Shown: positions 33,306-42,510 of the stretch, piece after piece | Numbering within the stretch: the stretch's first letter is position 1 | How the letters are laid out: each line of letters opens with the position of its first letter | Assembly (NCBI GenBank): GCA_965232815.1 | Contig: OZ247427.1 | Span: 434,001 to 498,000, forward strand | Direction of reading: 5' to 3' | Source of the DNA: Bin87 sp026710825 | GTDB taxonomy: Bacteria > Chloroflexota > Dehalococcoidia > Lucifugimonadales > UBA3495 | DNA: 64,000 nucleotides | Notes under the pieces: model-generated | The model's database searches: none | Told to the model about the DNA's origin: nothing | What the model saw: the letters and a program-made list of their open reading frames with translations, nothing else | Translations under genes and position numbers: made by a program

Positions 33306-34238
33306 ATGACTACCACTAATCCGGGACAAGGGGCGACAATAGCCGCCGACGCCGAGGCCCAACTGCTGGATATGCGCCCGCGGCAAACGCAGGTGCAAAA
33401 ACTGGTGGCGTTTGCCAGATCCAAGCCGTTGGGAGCAATTAGCGCTATCATCGTATTGTTAACGGTACTGGCAGCGGTGGTTTCCTACGTCGTGCCGGGC
33501 GTTTTGCCCCACGATCCGCTGGATGTGCGTGCCCACGAAGATAAATACATGCCGCCGCAGCCCGGTGCATGGCTGGGCAGCGACCACCTCGGCAGGGATG
33601 AACTCAGCCGCCTGATCGCGGGGTCGCAGATTTCGATCTATGTCGGACTGCTCAGCGTAGGGATCGGCGTAACCCTGGGCGCACTCATCGGGATTCTGAG
33701 CGCCTACATCGGCGGAGCTTTTGACCTTGCGATACAACGCGTCGTCGACGCTATGATGGCCTTCCCCCCAATCATCCTGGCACTGGGGTTGGTCGCAGTA
33801 CTGGGTGGCTCGGCCAACAACGTGATCATTGCGCTGTTGGTAATCCTCTTACCTGGAACCATCAGAGTGATACGATCCCAAGTGTTGAGCATCAAAGAAC
33901 TGGACTATACCCTGGCCGCGCAAGCCATCGGGGCCGGTTCGATCAGAATCATGCTGAAGCATATTCTACCCAACGTAATTGCCAGCTACATCGTGCTGGG
34001 AACGATCACGCTGGGTTTCGCCATCATCATCGAGGCGTCGCTGTCGTTCCTCGGCGTGGGTGTCCCGCCAGATATTCCCACCTGGGGCGGCATGCTGACC
34101 CGCGGCACCGAGGAAATCCGGATCGCCTGGTGGCTGGCGGTGTTCCCCGGCATCGCCATCTCGGTGGTGGTTTTCGCCATCAACTTCCTGGGAGACGCGT
34201 TGCGCGACACCATGGATCCGAGATTGCGGGGCAGGTAA
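33306..34238 (+). CDS. ABC transporter permease, DppC-like
   Basis: 310 residues, ATG 33306 with GGAG upstream. DppC-type signs are LVAFARSKPLGAIS at the start, GSDHLGRDELSRLIAGS (about 94-110), and the C-terminal FAINFLGDALRDTMDPRLR. With the preceding permease it completes SBP-B-C; the ATPases must come from elsewhere in the genome, possibly the pair at 19717-21697. Confidence 0.92.
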   Translation: MTTTNPGQGATIAADAEAQLLDMRPRQTQVQKLVAFARSKPLGAISAIIVLLTVLAAVVSYVVPGVLPHDPLDVRAHEDKYMPPQPGAWLGSDHLGRDELSRLIAGSQISIYVGLLSVGIGVTLGALIGILSAYIGGAFDLAIQRVVDAMMAFPPIILALGLVAVLGGSANNVIIALLVILLPGTIRVIRSQVLSIKELDYTLAAQAIGAGSIRIMLKHILPNVIASYIVLGTITLGFAIIIEASLSFLGVGVPPDIPTWGGMLTRGTEEIRIAWWLAVFPGIAISVVVFAINFLGDALRDTMDPRLRGR

Positions 34239-34263
34239 TCTAAACCGCAATCGGACGAACTCT

Positions 34264-34294
34264 ATTGAGGGGCGAAAATGATTCGCCCCTCAAT
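34264..34294. repeat. ATTGAGGGGCGAA palindromic repeat
   Basis: A perfect 13-bp inverted repeat with loop AATGA, just after the permease stop. A member of the GGGGCG family; it may double as a transcript-end structure. Confidence 0.75.
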
Positions 34295-34351
34295 CAATGG
34301 TGATCACCTTCGTGCTAAACTGCTCCCACCAGATACGGAGGTACGACGGAT

Positions 34352-35284
34352 ATGTCCTGGAACTTTGAACTGGTGGCCGGCCCCTATGGAGGGACCACGG
34401 AAGGGCCAGTCTGGGATGGCGAGGCGTTGTTATTCACTCACATTCCCGCTTCCCAGATCCTGCGCTACGACCCCAATACCCGCAAGGTTACCGAGTATTT
34501 CACTGAAGCGTTCAACACCAACGGGTTGTGTTTCGATGCCCAGGGGAACCTGTACGGATGCCAGCAGGGTCGGCGCCGCATCGCCCGATTCGACGCCGCC
34601 ACCCAAACTGCGACGTCCATGCCGCATTTGCTGGACGGCAAACGGCACAACAATCCCAACGACCTGGTGGTGGACAAATCAGGACGCATCTGGTTCACCG
34701 ACCCGTATTCGGGGATCGGCGATAGCGGGCCGCCGGAACTGAACCATATGTCGGTGCTGCGCCTAGATCCCAAGGGGAACGATCAATGGGAGTTGGTGCG
34801 CGCGACCACCGATATCAGCCGACCTAACGGCATCCTGATCAGCCGCGACCAGAAGACCCTATACATCGCGCAGAGTGACTACGGCGCCGACCGCCGTCGC
34901 GAACTACGCGCATACCCTATCAACGACGACGGGTCGCTCGGGGCGTACACTACCCTTCATACCTTCGGAATCGATGGCGGCGCGTCTAACGGCGATTCGC
35001 GCGGGCAGGGTAGCCAGGGCGTTCAGCGAGGCGTGGACGGCATGACTCTGGACGTCGACGGCAACATCGTCGTCTGCGCCGGTTGGGAAGCCGCAGGCCC
35101 GGGCCCGATGATCTATGTGTTATCTCCCACCGGTCGGGTGTTGGAGACTCATCACATGCGCGTCGACCGGCCCACCAACTGTTGCTTTGGCGATGCCGAC
35201 ATGCGCACGCTGTATGTTACAACCGGCGGCGGACACCTTTTCCGGGCACGCACCGATCGCACTGGCTGGATCATGTGGCCGTAA
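34352..35284 (+). CDS. SMP-30/gluconolactonase-family protein
   Basis: 310 residues, ATG 34352 after GGAGG. A six-bladed propeller hydrolase with metal ligands recognisable as Glu in TEGPVWDG (about residue 15-22), Asn in NPNDLVVDKSGRIWFTD (about 105-121) and Asp in VDGMTLDVDGNIVV (about 229-242). It probably opens a sugar lactone or similar ester. No signal peptide. First of a set of plus-strand genes (SMP-30, Asp-box propeller, unknown) behind the third ABC operon, suggesting work on the imported compound (inference). Confidence 0.88.
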   Translation: MSWNFELVAGPYGGTTEGPVWDGEALLFTHIPASQILRYDPNTRKVTEYFTEAFNTNGLCFDAQGNLYGCQQGRRRIARFDAATQTATSMPHLLDGKRHNNPNDLVVDKSGRIWFTDPYSGIGDSGPPELNHMSVLRLDPKGNDQWELVRATTDISRPNGILISRDQKTLYIAQSDYGADRRRELRAYPINDDGSLGAYTTLHTFGIDGGASNGDSRGQGSQGVQRGVDGMTLDVDGNIVVCAGWEAAGPGPMIYVLSPTGRVLETHHMRVDRPTNCCFGDADMRTLYVTTGGGHLFRARTDRTGWIMWP

Positions 35285-35369
35285 TTGCGTTCATGCGCTT
35301 GACAAGGGAAGCGATACCGCCAACAATCGGCGAAACACTCAATCAGGTTCGTCTCGAGGAGAGTGAGCA

Positions 35370-36446
35370 ATGACAATGACCGCACACCACACCAACGTAT
35401 ACGTCGGCCTGGCTGGCGAGAGCGCACTCATTATAGGAGCAGAGGGCACACCACTGGGCGAAGGCGGGATGTACCGCCTGACCGAGGGCGAATCCCAATG
35501 GGTCGCCATTGAGAATGGCCTGCCGGAAAACCCGCAAGTGCGGGCGCTTGTGGCACATCCGGACCAACCGGCAACCGTTTTCGCTGGCACCCAGGACGGT
35601 GTGTACCGCACCGATGACCGGGGCCAAACATGGCGCCGAACGGACACCCTGAGCGGCGACGTGTGGTCGCTGGCCGTCCACCCCAACGACGCCAGCATCA
35701 TGTTCGCCGGCTATGATGCAGGTCGGGTCTGCAGATCTGCCGACGGTGGCGACACCTGGCGTCAAATGAACACCGAGGGCCTGGTGCATCCTCACATCAC
35801 CATGAATCCCCACGAAATATGCAAGCGCGTCATCGGCATCAGCATCGATCCGGCCCATCCAGGCGACGTGTACGGCGCAATTGAAGTAGGGGGACTGATC
35901 AAGTCCACCGATGGCGGAGAAACCTGGTCCTGCATCACTGACGGACACTACACCCGCTTGGGTCCGGTGGACCTTCACGGCGTTCAGGTGAATCCCTCAT
36001 CGCCAGGGCTCGTGTACATCATTACGCAATTGGCGATGTTCCGCAGCCGCGAGCGGGGCCAGTCCTGGGAATTCGTACCCATCGAGGAGATGTTCGAGGG
36101 CGGGAGCTACTGCCGCGACTTGGTGGTGGATCCTACGAACCCTAGCAACATGTACCTGGCGGCCGGCGCCGGCGGTGGAAGCGCTCCGGCTGGGACCGTT
36201 GACGCTGGGGTACTGGTGCGTTCGACTGACGCCGGCGAGACTTGGGAAAGGGTAGACTTGGGCGAAGTCGCGCCGGCCCGTATGTTCCAGATCGCTATCG
36301 ATCGCAACGCTCCGAAGAACGTCTACTGCTGCGACCGGGACGGCCACGTCTATTGCAGCAACGACGGCGGCAACGAGTGGACACGGACCGACGTACCGGT
36401 CGAGATGTCCCGGGGACGCCACGTCTATCCTATGGTTGCGGCCTAG
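35370..36446 (+). CDS. Asp-box (BNR) beta-propeller protein
   Basis: 358 residues, ATG 35370 with GAGGAG upstream. At least six Asp-box-like motifs occur along the chain: DDRGQTW, SADGGDTW, STDGGETW, SRERGQSW, STDAGETW and SNDGGNEW. This indicates a propeller as in sialidases, VPS10 proteins or photosystem assembly factors. No sialidase arginine triad or signal peptide could be recognised, so a glycosidase activity is not implied. It sits 85 bp after the SMP-30 gene. Confidence 0.85.
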   Translation: MTMTAHHTNVYVGLAGESALIIGAEGTPLGEGGMYRLTEGESQWVAIENGLPENPQVRALVAHPDQPATVFAGTQDGVYRTDDRGQTWRRTDTLSGDVWSLAVHPNDASIMFAGYDAGRVCRSADGGDTWRQMNTEGLVHPHITMNPHEICKRVIGISIDPAHPGDVYGAIEVGGLIKSTDGGETWSCITDGHYTRLGPVDLHGVQVNPSSPGLVYIITQLAMFRSRERGQSWEFVPIEEMFEGGSYCRDLVVDPTNPSNMYLAAGAGGGSAPAGTVDAGVLVRSTDAGETWERVDLGEVAPARMFQIAIDRNAPKNVYCCDRDGHVYCSNDGGNEWTRTDVPVEMSRGRHVYPMVAA

Positions 36447-36459
36447 TCGCCCATCATGA

Positions 36460-36487
36460 GTAGGGGCGAATAATCATTCGCCCCTAC
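36460..36487. repeat. GTAGGGGCGAAT palindromic repeat
   Basis: A perfect 12-bp inverted repeat with loop AATC, essentially identical to 7937-7962, 28 kb away. It lies between two co-directional genes. Confidence 0.85.
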
Positions 36488-36515
36488 CGACGCAGGGTTC
36501 GGAGGAATCACCGCA

Positions 36516-37136
36516 GTGTCATCCAATCCATTATGGACCGCCACCTACCGCGTGGGCGAAGCCGACCTCGAATATATGACGTTGGACGCAACAGATCTCC
36601 CTGATGATCTGCGTGGGTATCAGTTGGCCCGTTCAGGCACGCTGGACAACGCCGAGATGGCCGAGAACGGTTTCAAAGACAGCACCGTTGACCGCTTTCG
36701 GAACGCCGGACGCATCGGCGGATTCATGCGTGAGTTTGTGCCAACATCAGATGTGTCGCCAACCAGTGGTACCAACTTCGTGGGTGCAACCGTGGTCCAC
36801 TTGTTCGAGAATCCGGAGCAGGTGTCGGGTTGGATGTCCGATATTTTCGTAAAGGATTTCGAGGACAACGTTGGAGAAAGTGTGGGATCCGGGCAGCAGA
36901 TCATTTCCGTCGATCGGATCGACGCACAGGGATTTTATGACGAAGCGACGGGCTTGCGCGTGCTCCAGGGCGGACCCGCAGGATTGTTGGCTTCTACCGT
37001 GATAGATTTCCGCGTCGGCCGCCTGCTTGGAGTCGCTTTCGTCGGCACCATCGGCGAGCACGAACGGACCGATTTGACGACCGAGTTGGCCCTGTCGTTG
37101 GAAAAACGCATGGTGCAGGTGGCGTTGGGGGTCTGA
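36516..37136 (+). CDS. Hypothetical protein
   Basis: 206 residues from GTG 36516, ten bases after GGAGG. A mixed alpha/beta soluble protein with no signal peptide or membrane segment; the N-terminal part contains DLPDDLRGYQLARSG and the C-terminal half VIDFRVGRLLGVAFVGT followed by ALSLEKRM, reminiscent of lipoprotein-like 'sensor domain' or SRPBCC-like folds but not recognisable as either. It ends three bases before the convergent symporter gene. Confidence 0.7.
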   Translation: MSSNPLWTATYRVGEADLEYMTLDATDLPDDLRGYQLARSGTLDNAEMAENGFKDSTVDRFRNAGRIGGFMREFVPTSDVSPTSGTNFVGATVVHLFENPEQVSGWMSDIFVKDFEDNVGESVGSGQQIISVDRIDAQGFYDEATGLRVLQGGPAGLLASTVIDFRVGRLLGVAFVGTIGEHERTDLTTELALSLEKRMVQVALGV

Positions 37137-37139
37137 CGG

Positions 37140-38660
37140 TTAATCGGCTACTGTCGGTGTTTGGGCTGGCGGCACGTTGCCTGCTGGATTCACACTGTCG
37201 AACAACCTGACAACCTCGGCAATCGGTTGTGGAGTCAAACCAGCTACTACTACGGCGGCCACGGATGCGATGACGAATCCCGGCGTGGCTGGTTGAATGT
37301 CCCAGATACCAGAGGGGCCGCCGTGCAGCATCGCCCACACGGACGCTGCCACTGTGCCCGCGATAATGGATGCTGCGGCACCCCACATGTTGAACCGCCG
37401 CCAGTAGAGCGCCAATAGCGTTACCGGACCGAAAGCCGCTCCCATCCCTCCCCAGGCGTAACTCACCAGGTTGGATATGGAGCCGGGGTAAAAGATGGAC
37501 ACCAGGGCTGACACTGCTCCAATGGCGATCAGCAAGGCTCGACCTAACCAGACCCGGGCATCCCCCGACATCCGGTAAGTCGCGTCCTTAATGATTGGCA
37601 AGTCGTCCGCGGCAACTGCGGACGCCAACAGCAGTTGAGAGTCTGCTGTGCTCATCACTGCCGCAATCACAGCAGTCAACAGCACGCCGGTGATCACCGG
37701 GTGGAAAAACACCTCGGACATGATGAGATAGACCCGTTCAGGGTCGGCGGCCTCCCCGAGCAGACCCATCTCCGCCAGGGCGGGACGGGCCACCACACCT
37801 AACAGCACCGCCGACAGGAATACCGCTGATATCCATGCCACCGACATGCGGCGGCTCTTGGCCACCTGGTCGTCGCGCTGCAACGCCATGAACCGCTGCA
37901 GGATGCGTTGCGCTCCCAATCCGCCGACCGCCCAACCGGCGATGGACAATATTACGGGCAGAGACACGGGAAGGCCATCCGCGGTGTTGAATGGGTTGAG
38001 CCAATCGGACGAATAACTGGTGATGTGCAAAAGAGGATTTTGCGTCCAACCGGTCAGGGCCACCACCATGATGAGCAGGCTGACCAACATGAGGAGGGCC
38101 TGCGTTACATCGGTGCGCGAGACTGCCATGAAGCCGCCGATGAGAGTGTAGGATGCGATAGCGACCAGGGTCAGAATCACTCCCGTGGCGTAATCGAGGC
38201 CAAATATGGTGTCCAGGAGTTTCGCGCCACCCACCAGTCCTGAGCTGACGTAAAAGATCACGAACAGGATGGTAATCAGGGCCGCCGCCGTTCTCAGGAT
38301 GCCGGTCCGGTCTCCGAACCGAACCTCGAGGAACTCGGGTATGGTCAGCACGTCGCCGGCCGCGATGGTGTAGCGCCGCAACCTTCCGGCAATCAGCGTC
38401 CAACTCAACCAGACACCAACAACGATGGCGACAGGGACCCAGATTTCAACGGCGCCGTTGGTGAATGCCAACGCGGGCAATGCCAACATGGTCCACGCGC
38501 TTGTGGTAGATGAGCCGGCGCTGAGGGCCGCAGTGATGCTGCTGAGACGGCGGCCGCCGAGCACGTACTCTGACATGTCGTGCATCCGGCGCATGCCGGC
38601 GACCGCTATGGCAATCAGCATTGCGAAATACACGCCAAATATTGCGATTACCCAGAACAT
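37140..38660 (-). CDS. Sodium:solute symporter family protein (PutP-like)
   Basis: 506 residues and about 13 membrane helices, ATG 38660. The SSS family is shown by YVLGGRRLSSITAALSAGSSTTSAW (residues about 30-55, the Na+/substrate site region), GGFMAVSRTDVTQALLM (about 160-176) and AVMSTADSQLLLASA (about 330-345, the conserved Na+ site with S-T-x-D-S). It couples sodium entry to uptake of proline, pantothenate or another small solute; the substrate is not readable. Its end meets that of the unknown gene before it, leaving no room for a terminator. Confidence 0.92.
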   Translation of the reverse strand: MFWVIAIFGVYFAMLIAIAVAGMRRMHDMSEYVLGGRRLSSITAALSAGSSTTSAWTMLALPALAFTNGAVEIWVPVAIVVGVWLSWTLIAGRLRRYTIAAGDVLTIPEFLEVRFGDRTGILRTAAALITILFVIFYVSSGLVGGAKLLDTIFGLDYATGVILTLVAIASYTLIGGFMAVSRTDVTQALLMLVSLLIMVVALTGWTQNPLLHITSYSSDWLNPFNTADGLPVSLPVILSIAGWAVGGLGAQRILQRFMALQRDDQVAKSRRMSVAWISAVFLSAVLLGVVARPALAEMGLLGEAADPERVYLIMSEVFFHPVITGVLLTAVIAAVMSTADSQLLLASAVAADDLPIIKDATYRMSGDARVWLGRALLIAIGAVSALVSIFYPGSISNLVSYAWGGMGAAFGPVTLLALYWRRFNMWGAAASIIAGTVAASVWAMLHGGPSGIWDIQPATPGFVIASVAAVVVAGLTPQPIAEVVRLFDSVNPAGNVPPAQTPTVAD

Positions 38661-38809
38661 TCGATAACCAGCCTTGATTTATTATTGAACCCTTCCCTGT
38701 GTAGGGAACGTCGCGGGTTCGGTCGATGATTGGTATTTGGATCAGTCGGAGCCCGGGGATCCAACCGAAAACGCAAAAAATGAAAACAGAGCAGTGGATT
38801 ATTCGTCCA

Positions 38810-39631
38810 TCAACCGGTAGGAGGGTCGGATGGAAGCAGAGTTGGATCTATCAGTATCACGGCCAACATGCCCCAACCGAATAGGCACCCCAGGATAGTG
38901 ATAACCACCTCCGCCGGCGCCAGCGGTGTAGAGCCGAGTCTCCCACCCAGGCAGTGCTGCCAGAGCCGGTTGATGTTCGTTTGTGCGTGCCAAATCATCC
39001 AGGCCAACAACACGGTCTGGCCGATGTTGATCACCACGTATGCGACCTGCTGGGATGGAGTCAACATACCCTCGGTAGGTAGCATGAAAGATACCAATCC
39101 GAGCAATACGACTCCGAGGTAAATCAAAACGGCACGCAGTGGACTGACCGTGCTGGGCACGCTGCGGGCCTCCATGAGTTCCTGATACACCTGCATGTGG
39201 GCGTGCAATCGGAAAAATTGATAGACGGGAACTATCAGGCACAGCGCGTGGAAGACGGGGAAAGCGGTTTCCCCTGTGTAATCGCGGTATTGCCGCCACG
39301 TAACATACAACCAGTAGAATATGTAAAGACCCGAACTAAGCACCGTGAGCAGGACAACGCGATTGGTCGGTATGTAGTAGGGTATCGCGTCATCCAGTTG
39401 CCCGGTGGGGGCCACGCTCGTATTAGCCAGCGGTTCATACGGGGATCCGGCCAGGCGGTCCAACTCTTTCGACGGATTGAGAGGACGTTGGGTTTGTGCA
39501 GGCTGCGGAGGCGTGGGTTCTAAACGGTCGATCTCTCTGACCTCGGCTCCGCACGATCCACAGAAATGATGCTCCGGCGCGTACTGGGCGCCGCAAAATT
39601 GGCACCTGAATACGTCGCCGGAGTTTGCCAT
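38810..39631 (-). CDS. Zinc-ribbon and DUF4234-like membrane protein
   Basis: 273 residues from ATG 39631, which starts directly before the zinc ribbon (MANSGDVFRCQFCG...CGSCG, residues 9-30); longer upstream frames are not used. After a Pro/Gln-rich linker, four hydrophobic segments follow. The first contains GLYIFYWLYVTWRQYRDYTG (about residues 105-124), a hallmark of DUF4234. A C-terminal helix ends at IDPTLLPSDPPTG. Function unknown; such proteins often sense or organise at the membrane. It lies 37 bp after the FAH-fold gene, same strand. Confidence 0.75.
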   Translation of the reverse strand: MANSGDVFRCQFCGAQYAPEHHFCGSCGAEVREIDRLEPTPPQPAQTQRPLNPSKELDRLAGSPYEPLANTSVAPTGQLDDAIPYYIPTNRVVLLTVLSSGLYIFYWLYVTWRQYRDYTGETAFPVFHALCLIVPVYQFFRLHAHMQVYQELMEARSVPSTVSPLRAVLIYLGVVLLGLVSFMLPTEGMLTPSQQVAYVVINIGQTVLLAWMIWHAQTNINRLWQHCLGGRLGSTPLAPAEVVITILGCLFGWGMLAVILIDPTLLPSDPPTG

Positions 39632-39668
39632 GATTGTTATGATCCGGCCTGACAGGCTCGGGGTGGGT

Positions 39669-40451
39669 CTACTTTCCCCAGACCACCGGGTTGCTGAGTG
39701 TGCCGATACCCGAGACGGTGATGTCGCAGACATCACCGTCTTTCATGTTTTCGGTTGCTCCGTCGGTCCCCATCCAAAGGATGTCGCCGGGCACTAGCGT
39801 CAAGTACTTGCTCATGTCGCTGATGTACTCGCGAACGCCGAAGATGGCGGTTTTGAGGTCGTATTCGCCGACGACGCGTTCATTGACCTGGATGGTCACG
39901 TGCATGGCGTCGGGGTCGACGTCGGTTGCGATCCACGGGCCCATAGGTTTGAAGGTGTCCGTGTTCTTGGCGCGCCACATGGTGCGGTCGTTGCGCTGCC
40001 AATAACGTTCGCTCACGTCGTTGCCAATGGTGTAGCCAAGGACGTAGTCCAATGCCTCGTCCTGGCTGACGTTGCGGCATTCCTTACCGATGACCACTAC
40101 CACCTCGCCTTCATACTGAAGCTCTTCGGTGGCGTCAGCGGGCACCATGATCGGATCGCCCTGGCCGGTAAGGGCATTGACAGCCCGGTATCCAACGTCA
40201 GCCTTTTTGGGCAGGTTGGGTTCCTCACCACGCATGTTCGCGGCCCAAGTGACGTGCTCAGGGAAGTTGATGCCGGCGGCGTAAAAAGTCGGAGGTATCA
40301 CGGGCGGCAGGAGCTTCACTGAACTCAGGGCGTATCTGCTGCCTGATTCCTTCAGTCCGTCGAACAAACCGCCTTGAACCTCCAGGACTGTGTCACCGTC
40401 AACAATTCCATGGGCCACCCGGTCGCCCGTCCGAAACTTGCAAATCAGCAT
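39669..40451 (-). CDS. Fumarylacetoacetate hydrolase-fold protein
   Basis: 260 residues. ATG 40451 has GGGAGG eight bases upstream; a longer frame from 40511 is rejected. The FAH catalytic domain is clear: FYAAGINFPEHVTW (about 58-71), YEGEVVVVIGKECRNVSQDEAL (about 112-133, Glu ligands) and GYTIGNDVSERYWQR (about 138-152, Asp). It probably cleaves or decarboxylates a beta-keto acid in aromatic or sugar-acid breakdown. Divergent from the PH-like gene. Confidence 0.88.
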   Translation of the reverse strand: MLICKFRTGDRVAHGIVDGDTVLEVQGGLFDGLKESGSRYALSSVKLLPPVIPPTFYAAGINFPEHVTWAANMRGEEPNLPKKADVGYRAVNALTGQGDPIMVPADATEELQYEGEVVVVIGKECRNVSQDEALDYVLGYTIGNDVSERYWQRNDRTMWRAKNTDTFKPMGPWIATDVDPDAMHVTIQVNERVVGEYDLKTAIFGVREYISDMSKYLTLVPGDILWMGTDGATENMKDGDVCDITVSGIGTLSNPVVWGK

Positions 40452-40622
40452 GACCGTCGCCTCCCGCGAGTGGTGTGTAACTAGTTCAATAATGGCGTTC
40501 AATTCTGGCATCCCAAACCGCGACGGTCAAGCAATCGCCATGTGGTAACATATCCGCCGGCGTGTCGGAGGTTAATATCCGTGCGCGTTGACCACCCACA
40601 ACATAATAGGTGCGATATCGAA

Positions 40623-41372
40623 ATGCAGCAGCCCGAAACGACTCTGATTTATTGGGCACCCAGTAGAGTACGATTCAACCTGACGTTGATCCTGGCTCTG
40701 GTGGTCATAGTGCTGGGGTTGCTGCAAGCTGCCGGATTCGATCCGCTAGCAGCCGCGTGCAGCCCAAGGGCCAGCGGGGAAACCACCGATCAGACCGACG
40801 GCGCACAGGCGGAAGGCAGCAGTCCTGCCAACGAAACTACCAACCGAGGTAGCGCATGGCTGCTGGTGATTGTGGGTCTTGGTGTGGGAGCCTATTCCTG
40901 GCTGACCTCTCCCAGGCAATACCGGGTCTATTCGGACGCTCTGATCATTATGTTCGGGACCCCGCGGCGGCGGATGATACATTTCAGCGACATCCGCGAG
41001 GTAGTGATCGACCGCGGATTTATGGGGGACCCACTGCGCGTCTATACGACTAACCGTCGACGTGTTCCTCTCCAGGTGCGAGAACCGGAGGAGATGCACC
41101 GGTACCTGGACGGGGCGGTCAAGGATTTCTGGCGGGACAACCCGCAATATGCGCCCCAGCCCGACGAGGAAGGAGAGGGCGATGGTGCGCCAGATGTGGT
41201 TGAATCGACAGTGTCAGACGACGCTGGATCGGATGTTGAGCCCCAAACGGACCAAACATCTGACAGTCCCGCCGAAGATTCCCCCGATCGCAGTCCTCGC
41301 TCTCGGCGACGGAGCCTCCGCGATGACACGCAAGACGGCAGCGACGAAGAATCACCGCCGCGATTCAGTTAG
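40623..41372 (+). CDS. PH-domain-like membrane protein
   Basis: 249 residues from ATG 40623; an upstream frame to 40542 is unlikely. Two membrane helices flank a short acidic loop (about 17-38 and 80-100), followed by a bacterial PH-like domain (YRVYSDALIIMFGTPRRRMIHFSDIREVVID, about 107-135) and a long acidic, Ser/Asp-rich, low-complexity tail (about 180-249) that ends in basic Arg-Ser repeats. The tail overlaps the end of the McrC-like gene by 8 bases, tail to tail. No precise function; a membrane-anchored sensor or scaffold is possible. Confidence 0.75.
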   Translation: MQQPETTLIYWAPSRVRFNLTLILALVVIVLGLLQAAGFDPLAAACSPRASGETTDQTDGAQAEGSSPANETTNRGSAWLLVIVGLGVGAYSWLTSPRQYRVYSDALIIMFGTPRRRMIHFSDIREVVIDRGFMGDPLRVYTTNRRRVPLQVREPEEMHRYLDGAVKDFWRDNPQYAPQPDEEGEGDGAPDVVESTVSDDAGSDVEPQTDQTSDSPAEDSPDRSPRSRRRSLRDDTQDGSDEESPPRFS

Positions 41373-42510
41373 CAATCCAATCTGAGATTGAACCGTCGAC
41401 GATCCGCAGCAGTTGCTTGTGGATCGTTTGCGTGTCGGCAGCGAGGTCAACGGTGGCGAAGCGGATCCGGTGGCCCTGAATTGTGGCAGACTCGTCGTAG
41501 TCCGTGCCCAGCGACGGGTAGAGCAGGACGCCAGCGGAGTTGTGCGACATCGGGTCCGCAGGATCCTCCTGAGATCGCAGGTAAGCGTAAAGCTGGTAGA
41601 TGTTGCCGCTTTTCAGCGATTGATTCCCGTACTGCCCCCTGGTGACCATCGACGTGAACTTGGTGTCGATGATGATGCGCTGTCCGGCGGAACCGACGAG
41701 CTCCTGCCGTTCCAGAACTATGTCGGTGATCATTGCCGGCATCAGGGAATCGAGACGGCGAGTCGCGCCGTCCAGCGGCCATTGGATGTGCCCGCCGTGC
41801 CTGACCCGCCATCCGTGGGACGTAATCACAGCGTCGTAGAATCCGGCGACCGCATATTCGTAGAGTTTCCAGCCCTGGGTTTCTTGCCGATTTACGAGGG
41901 GCAACAACGAAGGCCCGAGTTGTTCCGTGGGAATGGCAATGTCCATCGCCAGCATGGCGGCTACCACCATCCGGCGTTCTTCGGGTGAAGTCCAACCCAG
42001 ATTCTCGAGGGGAACCGTGCGGTTGAGGCGTCGGATATCCAGTTCGGTTTTCACACCGGCGCGTTCCAACCTGAAGGCCAGATTGCGACTCCGGCGCGCC
42101 AGGTCGGTCTGCTTGACGGCGCCTGCCATACGGATCAGGGCGGCCTTGACGTAGCGGTTACGCGGGGTGTCGATGGTCAGCTCATCGAATACGCAGGCAA
42201 CGCGAGCGCGTTGGAGCAGTTGGTGTCGCTCGGTGCGGAATAGATCGATGCGTCCCCGCACGCGGTTCAGGTCGGCATCCCGACGCTGGTAGCCGTGAGA
42301 CAGGTTGCGGCGAAGACGGCGCTCAACGGAGTTGGCGAGTATTTCCGCCACCAATTCCGCTATATCGTCGGGATTGTCCTCCGTGCTGACCCGGCGGGAG
42401 GAAGGCAGCTCACGGTACAACTGCCAAGCGTAGAAGAGCAGCAGCCAGATGTTGCGAACCGGTATTCGCCCTATGTGGCCGCCAATCGAGGGATCGGCTT
42501 GCAAGGTCAC
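41365..42510 (-). CDS. mcrC: McrC-like component of an McrBC-type restriction system
   Basis: 381 residues, GTG 42510; the GTG overlaps the TGA of the McrB-like gene (GTGA), indicating coupled translation. The McrC family opening IPVRNIWLLLFYAWQLYRELP and the nuclease core are present: Asp in MITDIVLERQEL (about 265-276) and D-x-K in RIIIDTKF (about 286-293), a PD-(D/E)XK site. In known systems McrC joins the GTP-hydrolysing McrB hexamer and cuts DNA that carries modified cytosines. The C-terminus meets a convergent PH-like gene. Confidence 0.9.
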   Translation of the reverse strand: MTLQADPSIGGHIGRIPVRNIWLLLFYAWQLYRELPSSRRVSTEDNPDDIAELVAEILANSVERRLRRNLSHGYQRRDADLNRVRGRIDLFRTERHQLLQRARVACVFDELTIDTPRNRYVKAALIRMAGAVKQTDLARRSRNLAFRLERAGVKTELDIRRLNRTVPLENLGWTSPEERRMVVAAMLAMDIAIPTEQLGPSLLPLVNRQETQGWKLYEYAVAGFYDAVITSHGWRVRHGGHIQWPLDGATRRLDSLMPAMITDIVLERQELVGSAGQRIIIDTKFTSMVTRGQYGNQSLKSGNIYQLYAYLRSQEDPADPMSHNSAGVLLYPSLGTDYDESATIQGHRIRFATVDLAADTQTIHKQLLRIVDGSISDWIAN

